The position numbers and the translations under genes were made by a program. Shown here one piece after another: positions 1 through 26,672 of a stretch of 64,000 nucleotides of DNA. Position 1 is the first letter of the stretch; each line of letters starts with the position of its first letter. Where the stretch lies: contig CM053247.1 in the NCBI GenBank assembly GCA_028583405.1, forward strand, positions 14,616,777 through 14,680,776, written 5' to 3'. The DNA comes from Pogonophryne albipinna (Eukaryota; Chordata; Actinopteri; Perciformes; Artedidraconidae). Below the pieces are notes generated by a model that was given only the letters and a program-made list of their open reading frames with translations, made no database searches and was not told the DNA's origin.

Positions 1-4258
<4,258 letters not shown>

Positions 4259-4460
4259 ATCATATTGAGGCTGTGTATCATGTACCACAGCGATGAATAA
4301 ATGCCCACACCGGGTTGTATTTGAACTCTCTGCCTCTGCCTCCTTGCTTGGTCGGGCCGCTCAATGGTCAGCTTCACACACGCCCACTCATGTTCCTTAA
4401 GCACTTTGGTTTATTGACCTTTTTTATTGTAAAGATCATTATGGTTCATTTATTCTATTC

Positions 4461-4756
4461 TGAGTAAAATGACCTTCTATTGGGAGTAAAATGACCTAGT
4501 TGGAGTGAAATTACGTTCGATTGGGAGTACAATTGCCTTCTATTATGAGTAAAATGGCCGTAGAGTTGTTTTTAATATACACTAACCATTAAGCAGAGTC
4601 AAATCTAAGCACATAATAGAGTAAAATGAACTCTAAAAATACAACTCTGAACAAAGAGTACATTTTACTCTATATAGGTTGGGACCAAATGTAATATTTT
4701 TAGAGTAAATCTTTCTTCAATTTGAGTCAATTTTACTCAATGTACTGTGTAGTAGG
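4461..4756. repeat. Dispersed repeat with GAGTAAAATGACC motifs
   Basis: The left half has several degenerate copies of a roughly 25-bp unit containing GAGTAAAATGACC and CTATTGGGAG. The right half has short inverted motifs of the type TTTTACTC / GAGTAAAA, including TTTTACTCTATATAGG, and ends near CAATTTTACTCAATGTAC. This looks like a nonautonomous fish DNA transposon. Ends and target duplication were not resolved. Confidence 0.5.
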
Positions 4757-5151
4757 TGAACGCATTATGCTGTGCTTGCTTGTATGAATAGATATTGTTT
4801 ACAATACAAATATTACTGTAGCAAACACAACAACTCAGTAACCTAACAATGGGCACTATTCCTTTGGACAGAGTATGCTCACAGAGCAGATGTTAACTTG
4901 TTATTATACTGACAATGTTATAGTTTTTGTCAGCCTAAAAGTAATGGTCTAATTATAAAAGGTACTAATCACATTGTAGACTGGATCTTGTGATGAATGA
5001 GTTTTTAATTCTCAACAGGAATACAAAAACTGTACTGCCATGTGATATATTTGCCTGCCAAACTGTATTGCAGTGGGGTAGTTCATTGACTGATATGAAA
5101 AAGGTTGATTGTTGTGCTCAGGTACGTGTTGGTCATTGCACTGTTGACTGT
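4757..5151. other. Noncoding spacer
   Basis: AT-rich sequence between two repeats, nothing recognised. Confidence 0.5.
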
Positions 5152-5860
5152 GGCCCAATCCCAAATCACCCCCTCGACCCTACCCCTCCGTGACGGAGTG
5201 AACTCCGTCTGTAGCCACACTCGCAGCTCAACGAGGCTCCCTCCTGTCAGATGGAGGGAGTAAATACAGCAGCAAGCTTTGGGACGGCCTCCCCTCTCTC
5301 CGGCAGAAACAGGAAATGCCGTAACTGTATGTAACAACGGTTTCAAATCAGCATCTCTTAGACAAAAAGTTTAAAAGAATAACTCAAATAAAACTCCAAA
5401 CATCTTTCATTGTGTTTCAAAGCTCTTTTAGTTTTAAACCTGATGTTTATAAGCTTCTTAGTTTTTGCAACAGTCTGTAAATATACACAACTTTATAATA
5501 AAATGCACATATTTTCCTTTTTCTAGACTAAACACAGGTATGATCCTAAGTTAAAACATATGAGGTTATCATGAGGTTGTTAACATCGCAGTTTATCAGT
5601 GGATGTTTGCTGGAACTACTTGTTAACAGCATGTTTCCTGATGGACACACACAGCGTTGACTCCGGTCAGGTAGAGACCGGTCTCAAGTCAGCACCGCTG
5701 CAGACTCGCTGTTTGAGGGCTTGATAGCCCACTCCCCCTCCACACCGCTCCACACTCGTTGGTTTGGAACAGCCCTTAATATGGCGGACCCTCCGCGTGA
5801 ACGCGCAAACGGAGGGGTAGGGTGTAGGGGTAGGGTGTAGGGGCGGTTTGGGAATGGGCC
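5152..5860. mobile_element. Nonautonomous DNA transposon with GGCCCAATCCCAAATC ends
   Basis: The left end GGCCCAATCCCAAATC and the right end, read on the other strand as GGCCCATTCCCAAACC, form imperfect inverted repeats. Both continue inward into CCCTACCCCTCCGT-type sequence; the right side has repeated GTAGGGGTAGGGT units. The ~710-bp body has no transposase frame. The 7-bp flanks TGACTGT (left) and TGAATGT (right) differ at one base and may be an aged target duplication. Superfamily is not assigned. Confidence 0.7.
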
Positions 5861-8800
5861 TGAATGTCATGGTAAATAGAGCAATGACAAGCTTTCCACA
5901 GTTTCCTGGGTAAATATAGGTGTGTATCGGCTTAATTCATATCAAAGTAGCCCCCATAACTTGCATGCCATGCTATGTTGTGCACAGGGTAGCTCAGTAG
6001 TGCCTTTTCCCCTGGTCTATAGAACTTGAAATGTATAAAAATCTACTAAAAAGTTTTACAGATATCAAATGTAGCTAGTATGGCTAAGTTAACCTGCTAT
6101 CTTCTGTCTACAAAAGTTAGGTAAAAGCAGGCAGTAGCTAGGTTTCCATCCGGTATCACTTATTTAAACTCCATAATCTTTGGCTGTAACATGTGTACTC
6201 AAAGTTGACTGCAGTTTCGACTGAAAGAGCATCCAGACATGGCATTGCCAAAAGTTTAAGGAAAAATCTCAGCCTCCACTTGCCAAAATCTTCAAACAAA
6301 ACTGCTAACGTTAACTGGAAAGCGATTTCAGTCTGAATAGTGAAGTGGCAATCAAATGGCTATTCTGTGTAAACCAGCAATCCCCCACTCAATCCTGTTG
6401 GAAGAGCAAACAAACTGGAAAATGGGCAAGTAAGAGTGGATGTTTTTCTGGTCTCCTTCCAACTCAAAAACTCATCTCTTGCTGCTGTTAGACGAGCCAG
6501 CATTGTAATGAGTGTTGGTAGAGAGCGAGGAAGACTGATAATACGAGGAACAAATGTGAAGCAGAGAGAGGGTGTGAGAGCGCCAGCATTCTTTATAAGT
6601 GTTTTCTTTCACTGCCACACACTGTTATTGGCTATTAGCTATTCATCCGCTCCGTCTTGTTCCATCCCACCATTGATTTTGGCTTTCAAATGTCATTAAA
6701 TAGCAGTGGTGGAAAGTAACATTGAGATTTTTTTAAGATGAATTTCCTCTGCATGGCTTCAAGCCGTCATCCAATCTAGCAAACCTCTAAATGGACATTA
6801 ACAACCACTTTCAGAGGAACTCATTTTCTGTTTTGCAATTCCGGCTTCTTTCCAGCTCTCCATCTACATTTGTTATTTCATTTCTTTTATCAATATATAT
6901 ATTTTTTTACTATCATCCTAAGTGCATTCCTTTTCCAAAATTATTTTTTCATTCAACAGATGCCTTTTAAACAGCACCAAACTGAGATCTTCCATAATTA
7001 TTTAAGTGGTTTTATATCTTGTAAGATGTGGTGCTAGTTTCAAAATGTTACTTTGTCTGTTATTTATAATTGAAAGTAAGGGATGGATGGTGGAAATTAG
7101 TTTTGCAGGGATGAGGATTTGTAAAAAAAAACAAAACAATGCATTTTGTTATTTGTGGAAAGCAGCTATAACAAATGCAGTTGGATTACAAATAGGGAAA
7201 TCCATTTGAATTGCTTCAGAATGCATTTTGTGTGACCTTCAGAGACAGTGAGACGAACATGGCATTGCATCCGTCTCAGGCGCTATTGTGAAAATGCAAA
7301 ATCAGAATGCGAGATTAGATAGGAAATAAAAGAAAATATGTACCTATCCCGGCAAACCTCGGACCCATTTGTGTTTGGTATTTCTCTTCAGGCTCAATAA
7401 CAGGAATGTGTATTCAACTCCACACGGGCACACCTACATGCACACAAAACAAAATGTGGCTCATTACCGTCTGTATTGGATTCATTACCTCCAATGTTAT
7501 CACGATAACGCTCAGATCTATTCATCATAACAACATCATCAGCCCTCCGAATGCATTCATTGGCATTTTCGTCTTTTTTTCCCATTTAGTCTGGCTTTGA
7601 ACAGATAAAGCGTAGCTGATCTAACTTACTGGAACATTTTGTGTCATTCTAATGATCCCACACATCAAAAAAACATCTTCTAATGATTGATGTTTAAAAA
7701 TGTATGCAAGGGTTAATGTCTTGCGGGGTTTCATTAGTGCTTTGTTGATAAGCGTACTTCTTTCATTAGGTGGGAGGAGGTGGGTTACACGAGGGTCATT
7801 TGTCCCCGAGCTTCTACTTTGGATCCTTCCGTGCTAGAGCCTCAAATGTCCTCTTTTGAGATTCTTGATTAAATCTTTTTAAATCACATCCAGGAGGTAA
7901 AAGTTATGTACTAGTGTCACAGGCCAGTTCATCCTGAACATCTGATTCATTATGATGTAAGACCCAGAAACGGGAAAGATCAGCAGTCTGTCACACTCAA
8001 TACATGTAGTCAGGAGGAAAATCTGATAAAGCCGGGCATGAGACATTTTTAAACCCTGAAAGAAAACTCATTGAGCATGGGATTCAGTAAGAAAAGATGA
8101 TTTCTTTCATAAATAGAGTAATAAATGTAACTCGGTCAACATCATTTAATTAGTTTCAATCCAAATAGGCCTGTTTAAAACTGAGATTAACTATTTTCAT
8201 CACCTTATATTGGAAACGTTTGTACATGTACAATGCCCTTCATTATTCACATTATGTTTTTCAACCCTTGTGTCTTAAAAATATGACTTTGGAAGTCTTC
8301 CCATGGTGGTTTTTCAAGGAAAGGTAATACTGTTAGTCTTATCTGGCAAGCAGCTACTTCCTGATGTCCTCCTTTCCTCAAATCATTCTGAAAAGGGATG
8401 GAGAAGAAAGGGAGGAGCGGTGGTGGAAATAAAGATAGAAAGAGAAGGAAACCAAATTATTAAAGGATGACAGGAAGAGAAGGAAGTGAGAAAACTAAAA
8501 CCAGATGGCTGTCACAGAGATAAGACTGGAAAACCTGAGTTCAATGTGTGCTGAGGTTTCTGGAACACTTCAATGTCCATGGTCATACCTGAGAACCACA
8601 GTGAACAAATGTCCTTCAGGCTATGTTGAGCCGATCACAATTCCATCCTTTCTTTAATCTATTCTTCTGAGTTTAGTCCACCTCAGCAGTGTAGCTCTCC
8701 ATACAACAACAGGCTCTTAAGTCAAGCTTTTCATTACAAAAGGGAGTGAAACATATTGGAAGATACTTGATAACTGTCCAGTCATAGCGGTACCGAGTGG

Positions 8801-8937
8801 ATACACACTTTTTCCCCTTCAATTGTCAAATTGAACTTGAGCCATCTGCGTGCTTCTAGTTTTTCATGTATTTAAGCAGATTATACAGTTTATATTTTGA
8901 TTTGATTTTCGAAACGGGGACCTCAGGACAGTCAGGA
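5861..8937. other. Noncoding stretch with a small repeat remnant
   Basis: No gene is visible. At 6704-6720 the sequence CAGTGGTGGAAAGTAAC is the start motif of the AGTAC-type teleost repeat, truncated at once. Around 6135-6160 the phrase GCTAGGTTTCCATCCG resembles the end of a fish MITE but no matching right end was found. The rest looks single-copy. Confidence 0.55.
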
Positions 8938-8945
8938 CTGGGGCG
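8938..8945. repeat. 8-bp target-site duplication, left copy
   Basis: CTGGGGCG directly precedes the hAT-type element and is repeated exactly at 10265-10272 directly after it. Eight bases is the diagnostic duplication length of the hAT superfamily. Confidence 0.8.
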
Positions 8946-10264
8946 CAGAGTCGGCGTCATGGGGGGTCATTTGCGGGCCATGCCCCCCCAAATGAGTCAC
9001 TTGTGCCCCCCCAACGCAGGGTGGGCAAGCCTTGCCACTTTGCCGTTTTACATTTTTTTTTAAATCATATAGCCTAAGTGAAAACGTTTCCACTAACGTT
9101 TCCGTTTTTGTATGAAATACATCAGAAATAAAGAATACAAATATAAAACACAGCCTGAGGTGTGCTCACTGCTGCTCTCTGATTGGTCTGTTGCTTGACC
9201 AATGACCCCGACCTTTGTTTTGTTATCATTACGTGGCTGTGTGTTTAGATGAAAGCCCAGTGGCGATCTGCAAATCTGTTACACTGATTATACAGTAAAG
9301 CCATCGAAAATAATATGATATACAGGACATTACAAGTAGCCTACTTCTGGGTCTCTGTGTTTCATTCAAGCTCGGCTCTCTGTGTGTGTGTGGCACGAGC
9401 GCATTTTGTGAGTGCGCGAGCGGTAACGTGGAGTGTTGTTGTTAGCATCTGGTTAGCTAGCTATGCTAACGGATATAAAGAGCTGTTTCTACACCAAGGT
9501 GGAGGAGAGTCCTCTCCTGTCAGACTGAGAGGATCTTATAACGTCAGCTCAGTGAGGTAAGGACTCTCTCAGTGTTTAGATAGTTAACTTTAGTGTAAGT
9601 TATCTCAGTGGGTCTCAAACGGTTTGGTCACCATTTATGTAAACAAGTATTTGCGAGGAATACCTTTATATGATCATCATGATAGTTAGTTATTAAAAAA
9701 TAAGAGAATAAAGGAAAAACGGGTATGAAATACTATAGGACAGTAACACAAGAATAGAGTTTAAAAGGGGAGTGATTAGTAAAGAAAAAGTACATCTGTT
9801 TACAGTTCTGTTTCATATGGATGCTGAGAGATGTAGGCTATCCATAGATCTCTTCATTTTGCTCTCAAAGTGCACCAGATTGATGCATTTAACTTCAATA
9901 TTTTAAAAATAATCTTCCCGAGGGAGCATGCCCCCGGACCCTCCTAGAGGAGGTTAGGTCCACCCCCACCTAAAACATGTTCACATGGATAGGATACTAA
10001 ATACATTTGCACACTTTTTGTATGGTGGCCTATGTCCATATGTTTCTGTTTTGGTGGTCGTGCCTCAACCGTGCATGTATGCACAAGTCATAGGTGCGCT
10101 ATACAATAGCACTACACCCCTGCAATGTGTGTGAAAGACAATAGACTTTACAGCATGTTTTTTGAAGTTGCGTTGGTGTTTGTGTATTGGTTGTTGACGG
10201 CAGTGTGTGCCCCCCCTTGGTAAATGATTTCCCCCCCATTCGATTTGTTCTAGAGCCGACCCTG
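8946..10264. mobile_element. hAT-type DNA transposon, nonautonomous, 1.3 kb
   Basis: The left end reads CAGAGTCGGC and the right end GCCGACCCTG, i.e. CAGGGTCGGC on the other strand: short inverted ends of the hAT type. They are bounded by identical 8-bp copies of CTGGGGCG. Just inside each end are G/C homopolymer runs (GGGGGG, CCCCCCC). The 5' half resembles an untranslated first exon, running into CTCAGTGAG followed by a GTAAGG splice donor at about 9557. The 3' half contains GGGAGCATGCCCCCGGACC. There is no transposase frame, so it appears to be an internally deleted copy of a larger element. Confidence 0.8.
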
Positions 10265-10272
10265 CTGGGGCG
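10265..10272. repeat. 8-bp target-site duplication, right copy
   Basis: CTGGGGCG, identical to the copy before the hAT-type element. The perfect match argues for a fairly recent insertion. Confidence 0.8.

Positions 10273-11215
<943 letters not shown>

Positions 11216-11267
<52 letters not shown>
11216..11267. repeat. (AC)26 microsatellite
   Basis: Pure 52-bp AC array, the shortest of the cluster. Confidence 0.98.
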
Positions 11268-11270
<3 letters not shown>

Positions 11271-11376
11271 TCTTGCAGATGTCAATGAAGGGCAACCTTT
11301 TATCCATCTTTTCCTGTTTTAAGTGTGCATGCTCCATGCTGTCTATCTAATTAGAGGCTTCCTGAATATGGCTGTC

Positions 11377-20817
<9,441 letters not shown>

Positions 20818-21224
20818 TTAAAGGGGCCCTTTTATGCCTATTTTCAGGTTCATATTTGTATCTTTATTTTTCTCATACATGCTGCAGCACCTCTTTTCAC
20901 CCTCTGTCTGAAACCAGAGCCCAGTCTGCTCTGATTGGTTATCTGGCTGACTGTTGTGATTGGACAACCACTTAGAGATGTCTCGCCCCTTAATCACCTA
21001 CAATGTGTTGGAGCGTTAGCCAATAGAAGCGCGTGAGTTACGTAGCAATGTCACTATTTTACGGAAGTAGAAAAAGGAGTCCAATGGAGGCGTTTCAGGC
21101 AGGGCGGAGTGTGTGGGAGATACTTTGGGATGTTAACCTTTGTAGACAATTAACATGCACAAAAACCTATATAACACACTAAAGGAAAGGGAAAACTCCA
21201 AAAGGCATGAAAGGCCCCCTTTAA
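20818..21224 (+). mobile_element. TTAA-target MITE, family A, copy 1
   Basis: The element is bounded by TTAA at both ends. The left end AGGGGCCCTTTTATGCC and the reverse complement of the right end, AGGGGGCCTTTCATGCC, match at 14 of 17 bases. The ~400-bp body has no coding capacity and contains several CCAAT-box-like ATTGG motifs. A TTAA duplication is typical of piggyBac and Kolobok transposons, so this is probably mobilised by one of these. A second full copy and one end fragment occur in the window. Confidence 0.85.
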
Positions 21225-24200
21225 GGTCGGTTGCCCTTTAAGGTGGACCAGCTATTCTCATTGTCGTAATTATGGACTTGGACAGCAGGCCTTCACTAAC
21301 CTGAGAAATGGACACATTTGATGTTTCATGCTGTTCAGGCATTGCTCTTGTTTTTCCTTCATATTTCAATTATAGGATTCATTTTCTATATGGAAGCTAA
21401 CTGAAACTGACGTAGCAAAACCTTCAGCTTCCACACTGACATGCACAACTCGCAGCAGTCAGCACCAATTACACACGACCCTGCCAGCGAGCAAAACACA
21501 TGAAAGTTATGGTTCAATTAGGAAAGAGGGTAAAAATAATCTAATCCATAAATTAGCTAAAGTCAATTAGTACAACTCACCAATTAAGGACAAATCTGTT
21601 ACTTGAGGGCATATCCATAATGAGGTTGCGGGAGGGGCCACACTGAGACTTTGTCCTTGCTTCTTTCTGTCATGCTTGACAAATACAGAGCTCTGACCAT
21701 GTTTTTGATATGGAATTAGACAGCAAATTGACTAGCCTCACGAGAAAGGAGGACAGACAGAGAGAGAGACACACAGAGAGTAAAACAAAGTGAGGAGAGA
21801 AAGAGAGTGTGTTTGTGTGACTATTTATAGATGCTGCGTCAGTGTTAATAGAGTTGAAGCTTGTGTGTTTTGTGGTGCAGAAGGACTGATTTTCATTTAT
21901 CTCAATGCTGGCAAACCCCCAGAGTTTTTCAGAAGGGCAGATGTATTTATAGATGACTGATCCTCATTTTAAAAGAAATAACTTGAAAGGGATGATTACC
22001 TCAAGCGGCGTTAAAAAAAATCAACACACTGGCATATACGTTCAATGAATCCCCGAGAGAGAGTAACAGAAAACCAATCACCTGATTTCCAACACATTCT
22101 CCCATCACCTCCTCTATCATAAACTTGATCTCTTTAAGCTCATTGCCCTTTGACCCCCTGCCCCTCCACTCAACCATGCCTTTAAGGCTTTCTCGTCACC
22201 TCAGCCCTCATGCTTGTGAGGTGCCCTGTCATGGCGATTCCCTCAAGATGCTTTAATATCAAAGTTGAAGTGTGATGCTAACAGACGGAAAACATCTTGG
22301 ATGAAGAGAGGGAATACAAAAGAAGAGAGAGATTTTACTTTTCACATAACCAACTTTTTATGAAGGCATGAGGCAGCACTAGAGGCAGGAAACTATTGAT
22401 CTTCGCGACAATTGAGTGCTGCAGCACACGCACATCAGAGCCCGAGAAGCTTTGAAAAACAGGCGTGATGATGACAGCATGTAACGCCGACTCTTTTATG
22501 TGTTCCCTCTCCTCTTTCGACGGCCCCTCCCTCTGCTCTACATGACTCGTTGGTGAACTGTGTGCTAAGATTTGTGGGAGTGAGTGGGAATTACTGGGAG
22601 GTCTGAATTAAACACCTTTGACACCTCCCTAGGCCAAGGTTATTCACACACTAAATCTGCACTTTTGCAGCTTCAGTGAGTGCTGGGCTGCGTGACGGGG
22701 GGTGGAGAAGGGGCAAGGGGCAGCGCTGATGTTGACACTGGTTGACAGGGAGACGGGGCTGCTCCACAGGCCGCCCCAGGACAGCCGGCCTGGAAGGCAG
22801 TGAGGAAGGAAGCAAAGGAGCCACTCAGCCTGTTCCTCTCTCCAGTCCTTTCTGGTCTGGAGGAAATTAAGCCTTGTCTCCATTTCCCCCTACGCTTGCC
22901 TGACTGAGCTCTAACCCTCATCCAGCCGGGCATTGGAGATGTTGGGGAATAAGCTGATGAGCTTCTGCCAGAGGCTACGGGCTACAAGGCTATAAGAGCC
23001 GCCGTATCCACTTAACCCTTTCTTTTCCCTTGCCGGCAGGGCCAAATGGCCTTACTTGAGGTGATCACCACATAGACCTCGGCACCTGGCAGCCATTCAT
23101 CATTCCAGCAGCCCTGCAGCCTTTGATACCCTGATACAGCTCTAATGGTGTATGCAAGAGGCGCAGGGCTCACACACACATTCATGCAAACAAAACTCAG
23201 GCTTGAGGAAGAACTACGATTTGAAAGGATATCCATTTTGCCCTTTGACCCCAAGAACCATAACAAGAGGCTTATGTGGCTGACCCAGGAGAGCGGCACT
23301 GTACTGACAGATAGCGAGGTCAAATGAATAACTTTGCCATGAAGAATTCAAACACTAATGCTGCTGACCTTTGGATAGGGGTGAGAACAGGGAAGAAGAC
23401 GAATGGGGAAAGAAGAAGGGTGCCAACCTGTGAAAGTAAAGGTGAGTAAATCTGTTAGCCAGGAGGAAATGCTTCAAATCATAGCAGGCAGAGAATATGA
23501 AAACAAAGGCGGCTGCACAGCAGGCATTGGCACTTTCATTTTGCTTTACAGCAACTGCCTCTGTACCCATTTTTTTTTTACAAAAAAGGTGTATCAGTGA
23601 AAGCTGGGAAAGGAAGAGAAAGCCAACTGAGAGTCAATGAAGTGAATTGCAAACAAAAAGGGGATAAGAGAGCTGTTGGAAGATTTGTGTTCAAACTTGT
23701 GTCACTACATTGTTTAAACACTTGTTTTGTTCATTAGAAACTGCTGCTATGAATAGCCATTATTTGCATATTTCACAGGGTTGAGAACATCCAAGAAAAT
23801 AATTATAGTAAACTGGCATGATGGATGCTAAGTGTATATACTGTAGCAACCACTGTTATATCAACTAAATCGGTAACACTGTACATGTATACTATAGTGA
23901 TGTCTTTAGAACTGAAATAGTAGATCTGGGTAGAGTTTTTTTAACCCAGGGTGAAGTGCGGAGTGAACACATGTTTCTCATCTTCTGTCATACAGTGGGT
24001 CTCGTGTGTGTAAAAGTGGAATTAATGGTATGCCACAGAGGTAAGTTAAATGTACTCAAACCTGAATGTTTAAGGATCATGAATTGCTTATCCTTCGTAA
24101 GAAACCAGAGTATACAAAACTAGGCCATTTGTGAACTGCTTCCATATGAATAGAGAGATATATCTGGGCATGACGGATGTCTCCCTGTGCTCTGAGCTCT

Positions 24201-24800
24201 GTACGGGAGCATCATTAGCACACCGACTGACGTGACTGACAGCTGGTATTGAGAGCAGAGGGATGGAGGGTGAAATAAAGAGGGAGGAGACGGAGCAGAA
24301 TCTGTGCCAACTATCACCCTCTGGCTGTTCTCCAACGTTTTAATCACAGCAACAGTGCTCTAACTCTGCAACCCCTCAGAGACCCAGGTACCTTAGCCAC
24401 ACTTGACATTAACCACAAGGCGAATACACCCATGGTTAATACAGACAAGACTATCTTCCTCAGTCGGTTCCTTTCCCTTTCATTACCCTCGCAGACTACC
24501 ATAACAACCAGAGAACACAAGGAGCAAAGCATGTATTTTAAATCTCTTTTTTTGTCTTCACTTCTACCTTTGATGTTTTACCTGCACCTTAAGATCTAAT
24601 CCTCAGTTTTATTTTCATTTATTCAATAAGTGCAGTGAGGTCAGGTAGGCTCTTTCAAAAAGTTACATCAGCCATAAGACTCCTCACTTATATTTGCTTG
24701 CCTTGTAGTCAAAAACAAGTCGTGCCGTGTCTAAACCCATGCAATTTGGCTGGCAATCCTAACAATGTGGAAAGGGTGAGCCAGGAGTATCTGGTGTTAG
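21225..24800. other. Noncoding stretch
   Basis: No gene or mobile element confidently seen. An open segment on the plus strand at about 23190-23327 has protein-like composition but no convincing splice sites. The clean AT-rich block at 21510-21640 has repeated TTAATT/AATTAG cores. Confidence 0.45.
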
Positions 24801-25157
24801 AAAAAGAAGAATAGTTGTCTTTAGAGGCAGTTTGTATGTTTTCCAATGTGGTCAAACTTGACCACAGTTAGGACAGAGAGCAGTGAGGTTTGGAAGCTCC
24901 TCTGGGAATAGAGCTCCAGACACTTATGAGGGTAAAAAAGACTGAGAGGAAGACCTCGGAATGTCTTAGGAAGGAATGGATTAACCCATGTTAAAATCGG
25001 ATTCTGTAGAACATGGTCATTTGCAAAAACTTCAATATCCCTCAACAGCATCGCCCTAAAATCAGTAGTAATTATGCTGTACCTTAGCTCTGTGATAAGA
25101 AGAATCAAACTCAGTATTTCAAAATATAAGAGGAGGCTGTTGAGTTTGAAGACACTA
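24801..25157 (-). other. Open minus-strand segment of unknown origin
   Basis: Read on the minus strand this has an unusually long open frame (95 codons from 25108 to 24821) for a low-complexity-free region. A longer one (121 codons, 26077 to 25712) lies on the far side of the MITE at 25158. Together they could be the decayed coding remnant of a mobile element split by the MITE. I recognise no domain in either. It may equally be chance. Confidence 0.2.
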
Positions 25158-25565
25158 CGGGGGCCATATTGTGTTCATTTTCAGGTTTCATAATTGTATT
25201 TTATGACATGTCTCCATGCTTTAATGTTCAAAAGCTCCTTGTTGTTCTCATGCTGCAGCACCTCTTCTCACCCTCTGTCTGAAACCAGAGCCCAGTCTGC
25301 TCTGATTGGTTAGCTGGCCGGGTCTGTTGTGATTGGTCAACTGCTTAGAGATGTCCCGCCACTTAGCTTATCACGCACAATGTGTTGGAGCATTAGCCGA
25401 TAGAAGCGTCAGTGTCACATGGTAACGTCACTATGTTACGGAAGTAAACAAAGGATTCCAATGGAAGTGTTTCAACACCCTCTGTAGAAAACTTTGGGAT
25501 TTGAGCCTTTGCATAAAAAACTTCAGGAAAGGTAAAACCCCAAAATCCTAAAAGGGCCTCTTTAA
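25158..25565 (+). mobile_element. TTAA-target MITE, family A, copy 2
   Basis: Same orientation as copy 1 and aligned along nearly its whole length, for example the shared block CTGCAGCACCTCTTCTCACC followed by CTCTGTCTGAAACCAGAGCC. The right end keeps AGGGCCTCTTTAA; the left end has decayed to ACGGGGGCC with no TTAA. It is more diverged than copy 1 at its ends. Confidence 0.8.
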
Positions 25566-26216
25566 ATGGAAAGAGTTACAGGTATTTGGACCACATTTAT
25601 TATGAGAAATACACCGATTCAAAACAGTAGCTGTAACTCAATGCTGAGAGGGATGATCCTCTCGTTCTTAGAGATATCCGTCCCACTCCTTACTCTGCAA
25701 TCAGACAAAGATCAGATGCTCTTTATATAATGTTTACGACAGGAATAATGAGGATACGTTTTGGGGGGAGATTTGCATTTTGTGATATTGGCAGAAAATG
25801 TTGTGCATCCTGAGGGAAGGCCATAAATGTTTGAGCTGTCACTGTGAAGAAAAGTCTGTAGGTCAAAAGCTAAAAAAGAACTTCTAATGACGTCCCCTAT
25901 GAGTCTGCTGACTTTGTATTCATTATAAACGCAAAAAGTGTCATTCTCTCTACAGAGACCATGATCAAAGTACAAGTTTAAGATTGTTCTGTAGTGAGCA
26001 AATTCATTATTTTGGCATTTGTGTTGCGTTTGCATAAAACAAAACCTAATTTGACCCATGTAATATACTGCTGACATGAACTTCCTGTGAACTGACCTTT
26101 ATTTCTCTAGAGGTTGGGGAGGGTTTTTGTCCTCTGCTGGGCTCTCCATGCTCTCCATCCCCAGTCTGGCAATCTGATCAACTTCCAAGATGATCCAGTT
26201 GGCATCCTAGTTTAAT

Positions 26217-26220
<4 letters not shown>
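25566..26220 (-). other. Open minus-strand segment, unidentified
   Basis: Contains a 121-codon open frame on the minus strand (26077 to 25712) with mixed amino-acid composition and no low-complexity bias. No motif recognised. See the partner segment at 24801. Confidence 0.2.
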
Positions 26221-26268
<48 letters not shown>

Positions 26269-26297
26269 ACAGACACACACACACAGACACAGACACA

Positions 26298-26370
<73 letters not shown>
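26221..26370. repeat. Compound CA microsatellite with AGAC interruptions
   Basis: AC repeats broken by ACAGAC units between about 26264 and 26300, then 70 bp of pure AC. The interruptions suggest an older array than the pure ones elsewhere. Confidence 0.98.
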
Positions 26371-26374
<4 letters not shown>

Positions 26375-26643
26375 CATGTATACATCACTGCAGGGGACAT
26401 TATATTGACTTACATGCATTTCCTGGAGACTTATCCTAACCTTAACCATAACCAACACATGTCTAACCCTAACCCTAACCCTAACCCTAACCCTTAACCT
26501 TACCCTAACCCTAACCAAGTCTTCACCCTAAAATTAATGATTCCCCTCCTGGGGACCTCCAATTTGTCCCCATAAGGGAGGCGAGTCCCCACACGTGACT
26601 GTGTAAACAGATTTAGGTCCCCACAAATATAGTAATGCTAGGC
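26371..26643. repeat. Dispersed repeat carrying telomere-like CTAACC units
   Basis: Flanked on both sides by CA arrays. It starts near GGGGACATTATATTGAC and ends near AGTAATGCTAGGCC. The core at 26463-26517 has about eight CCCTAA-type units with variants (CCTTAACCTTACCC). The flanks contain GGGGACCTCC / GTCCCCA motifs in inverted relation. I recall this whole unit as dispersed in many fish genomes, so the telomere-like units are part of a repeat, not a chromosome end. Confidence 0.7.
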
Positions 26644-26672
26644 CACACACACACACGCACACACACACACAC
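26644..26672. repeat. Short AC microsatellite
   Basis: ACACAC with one ACGC interruption, on the right flank of the telomere-like repeat. Confidence 0.9.

Noticed and set aside
6135..6700. Complete MITE starting TAGGTTTCCATCC
   Set aside because: No matching inverted right end was found within 1 kb.
23190..23327. Terminal exon on the plus strand (protein-like, ends in TGA)
   Set aside because: No convincing acceptor and no recognised family; composition alone is not enough.
26463..26517. Chromosome-end or fusion-point telomere
   Set aside because: Units are few and degenerate, and are embedded in a flanking sequence that I recognise as part of a dispersed fish repeat.
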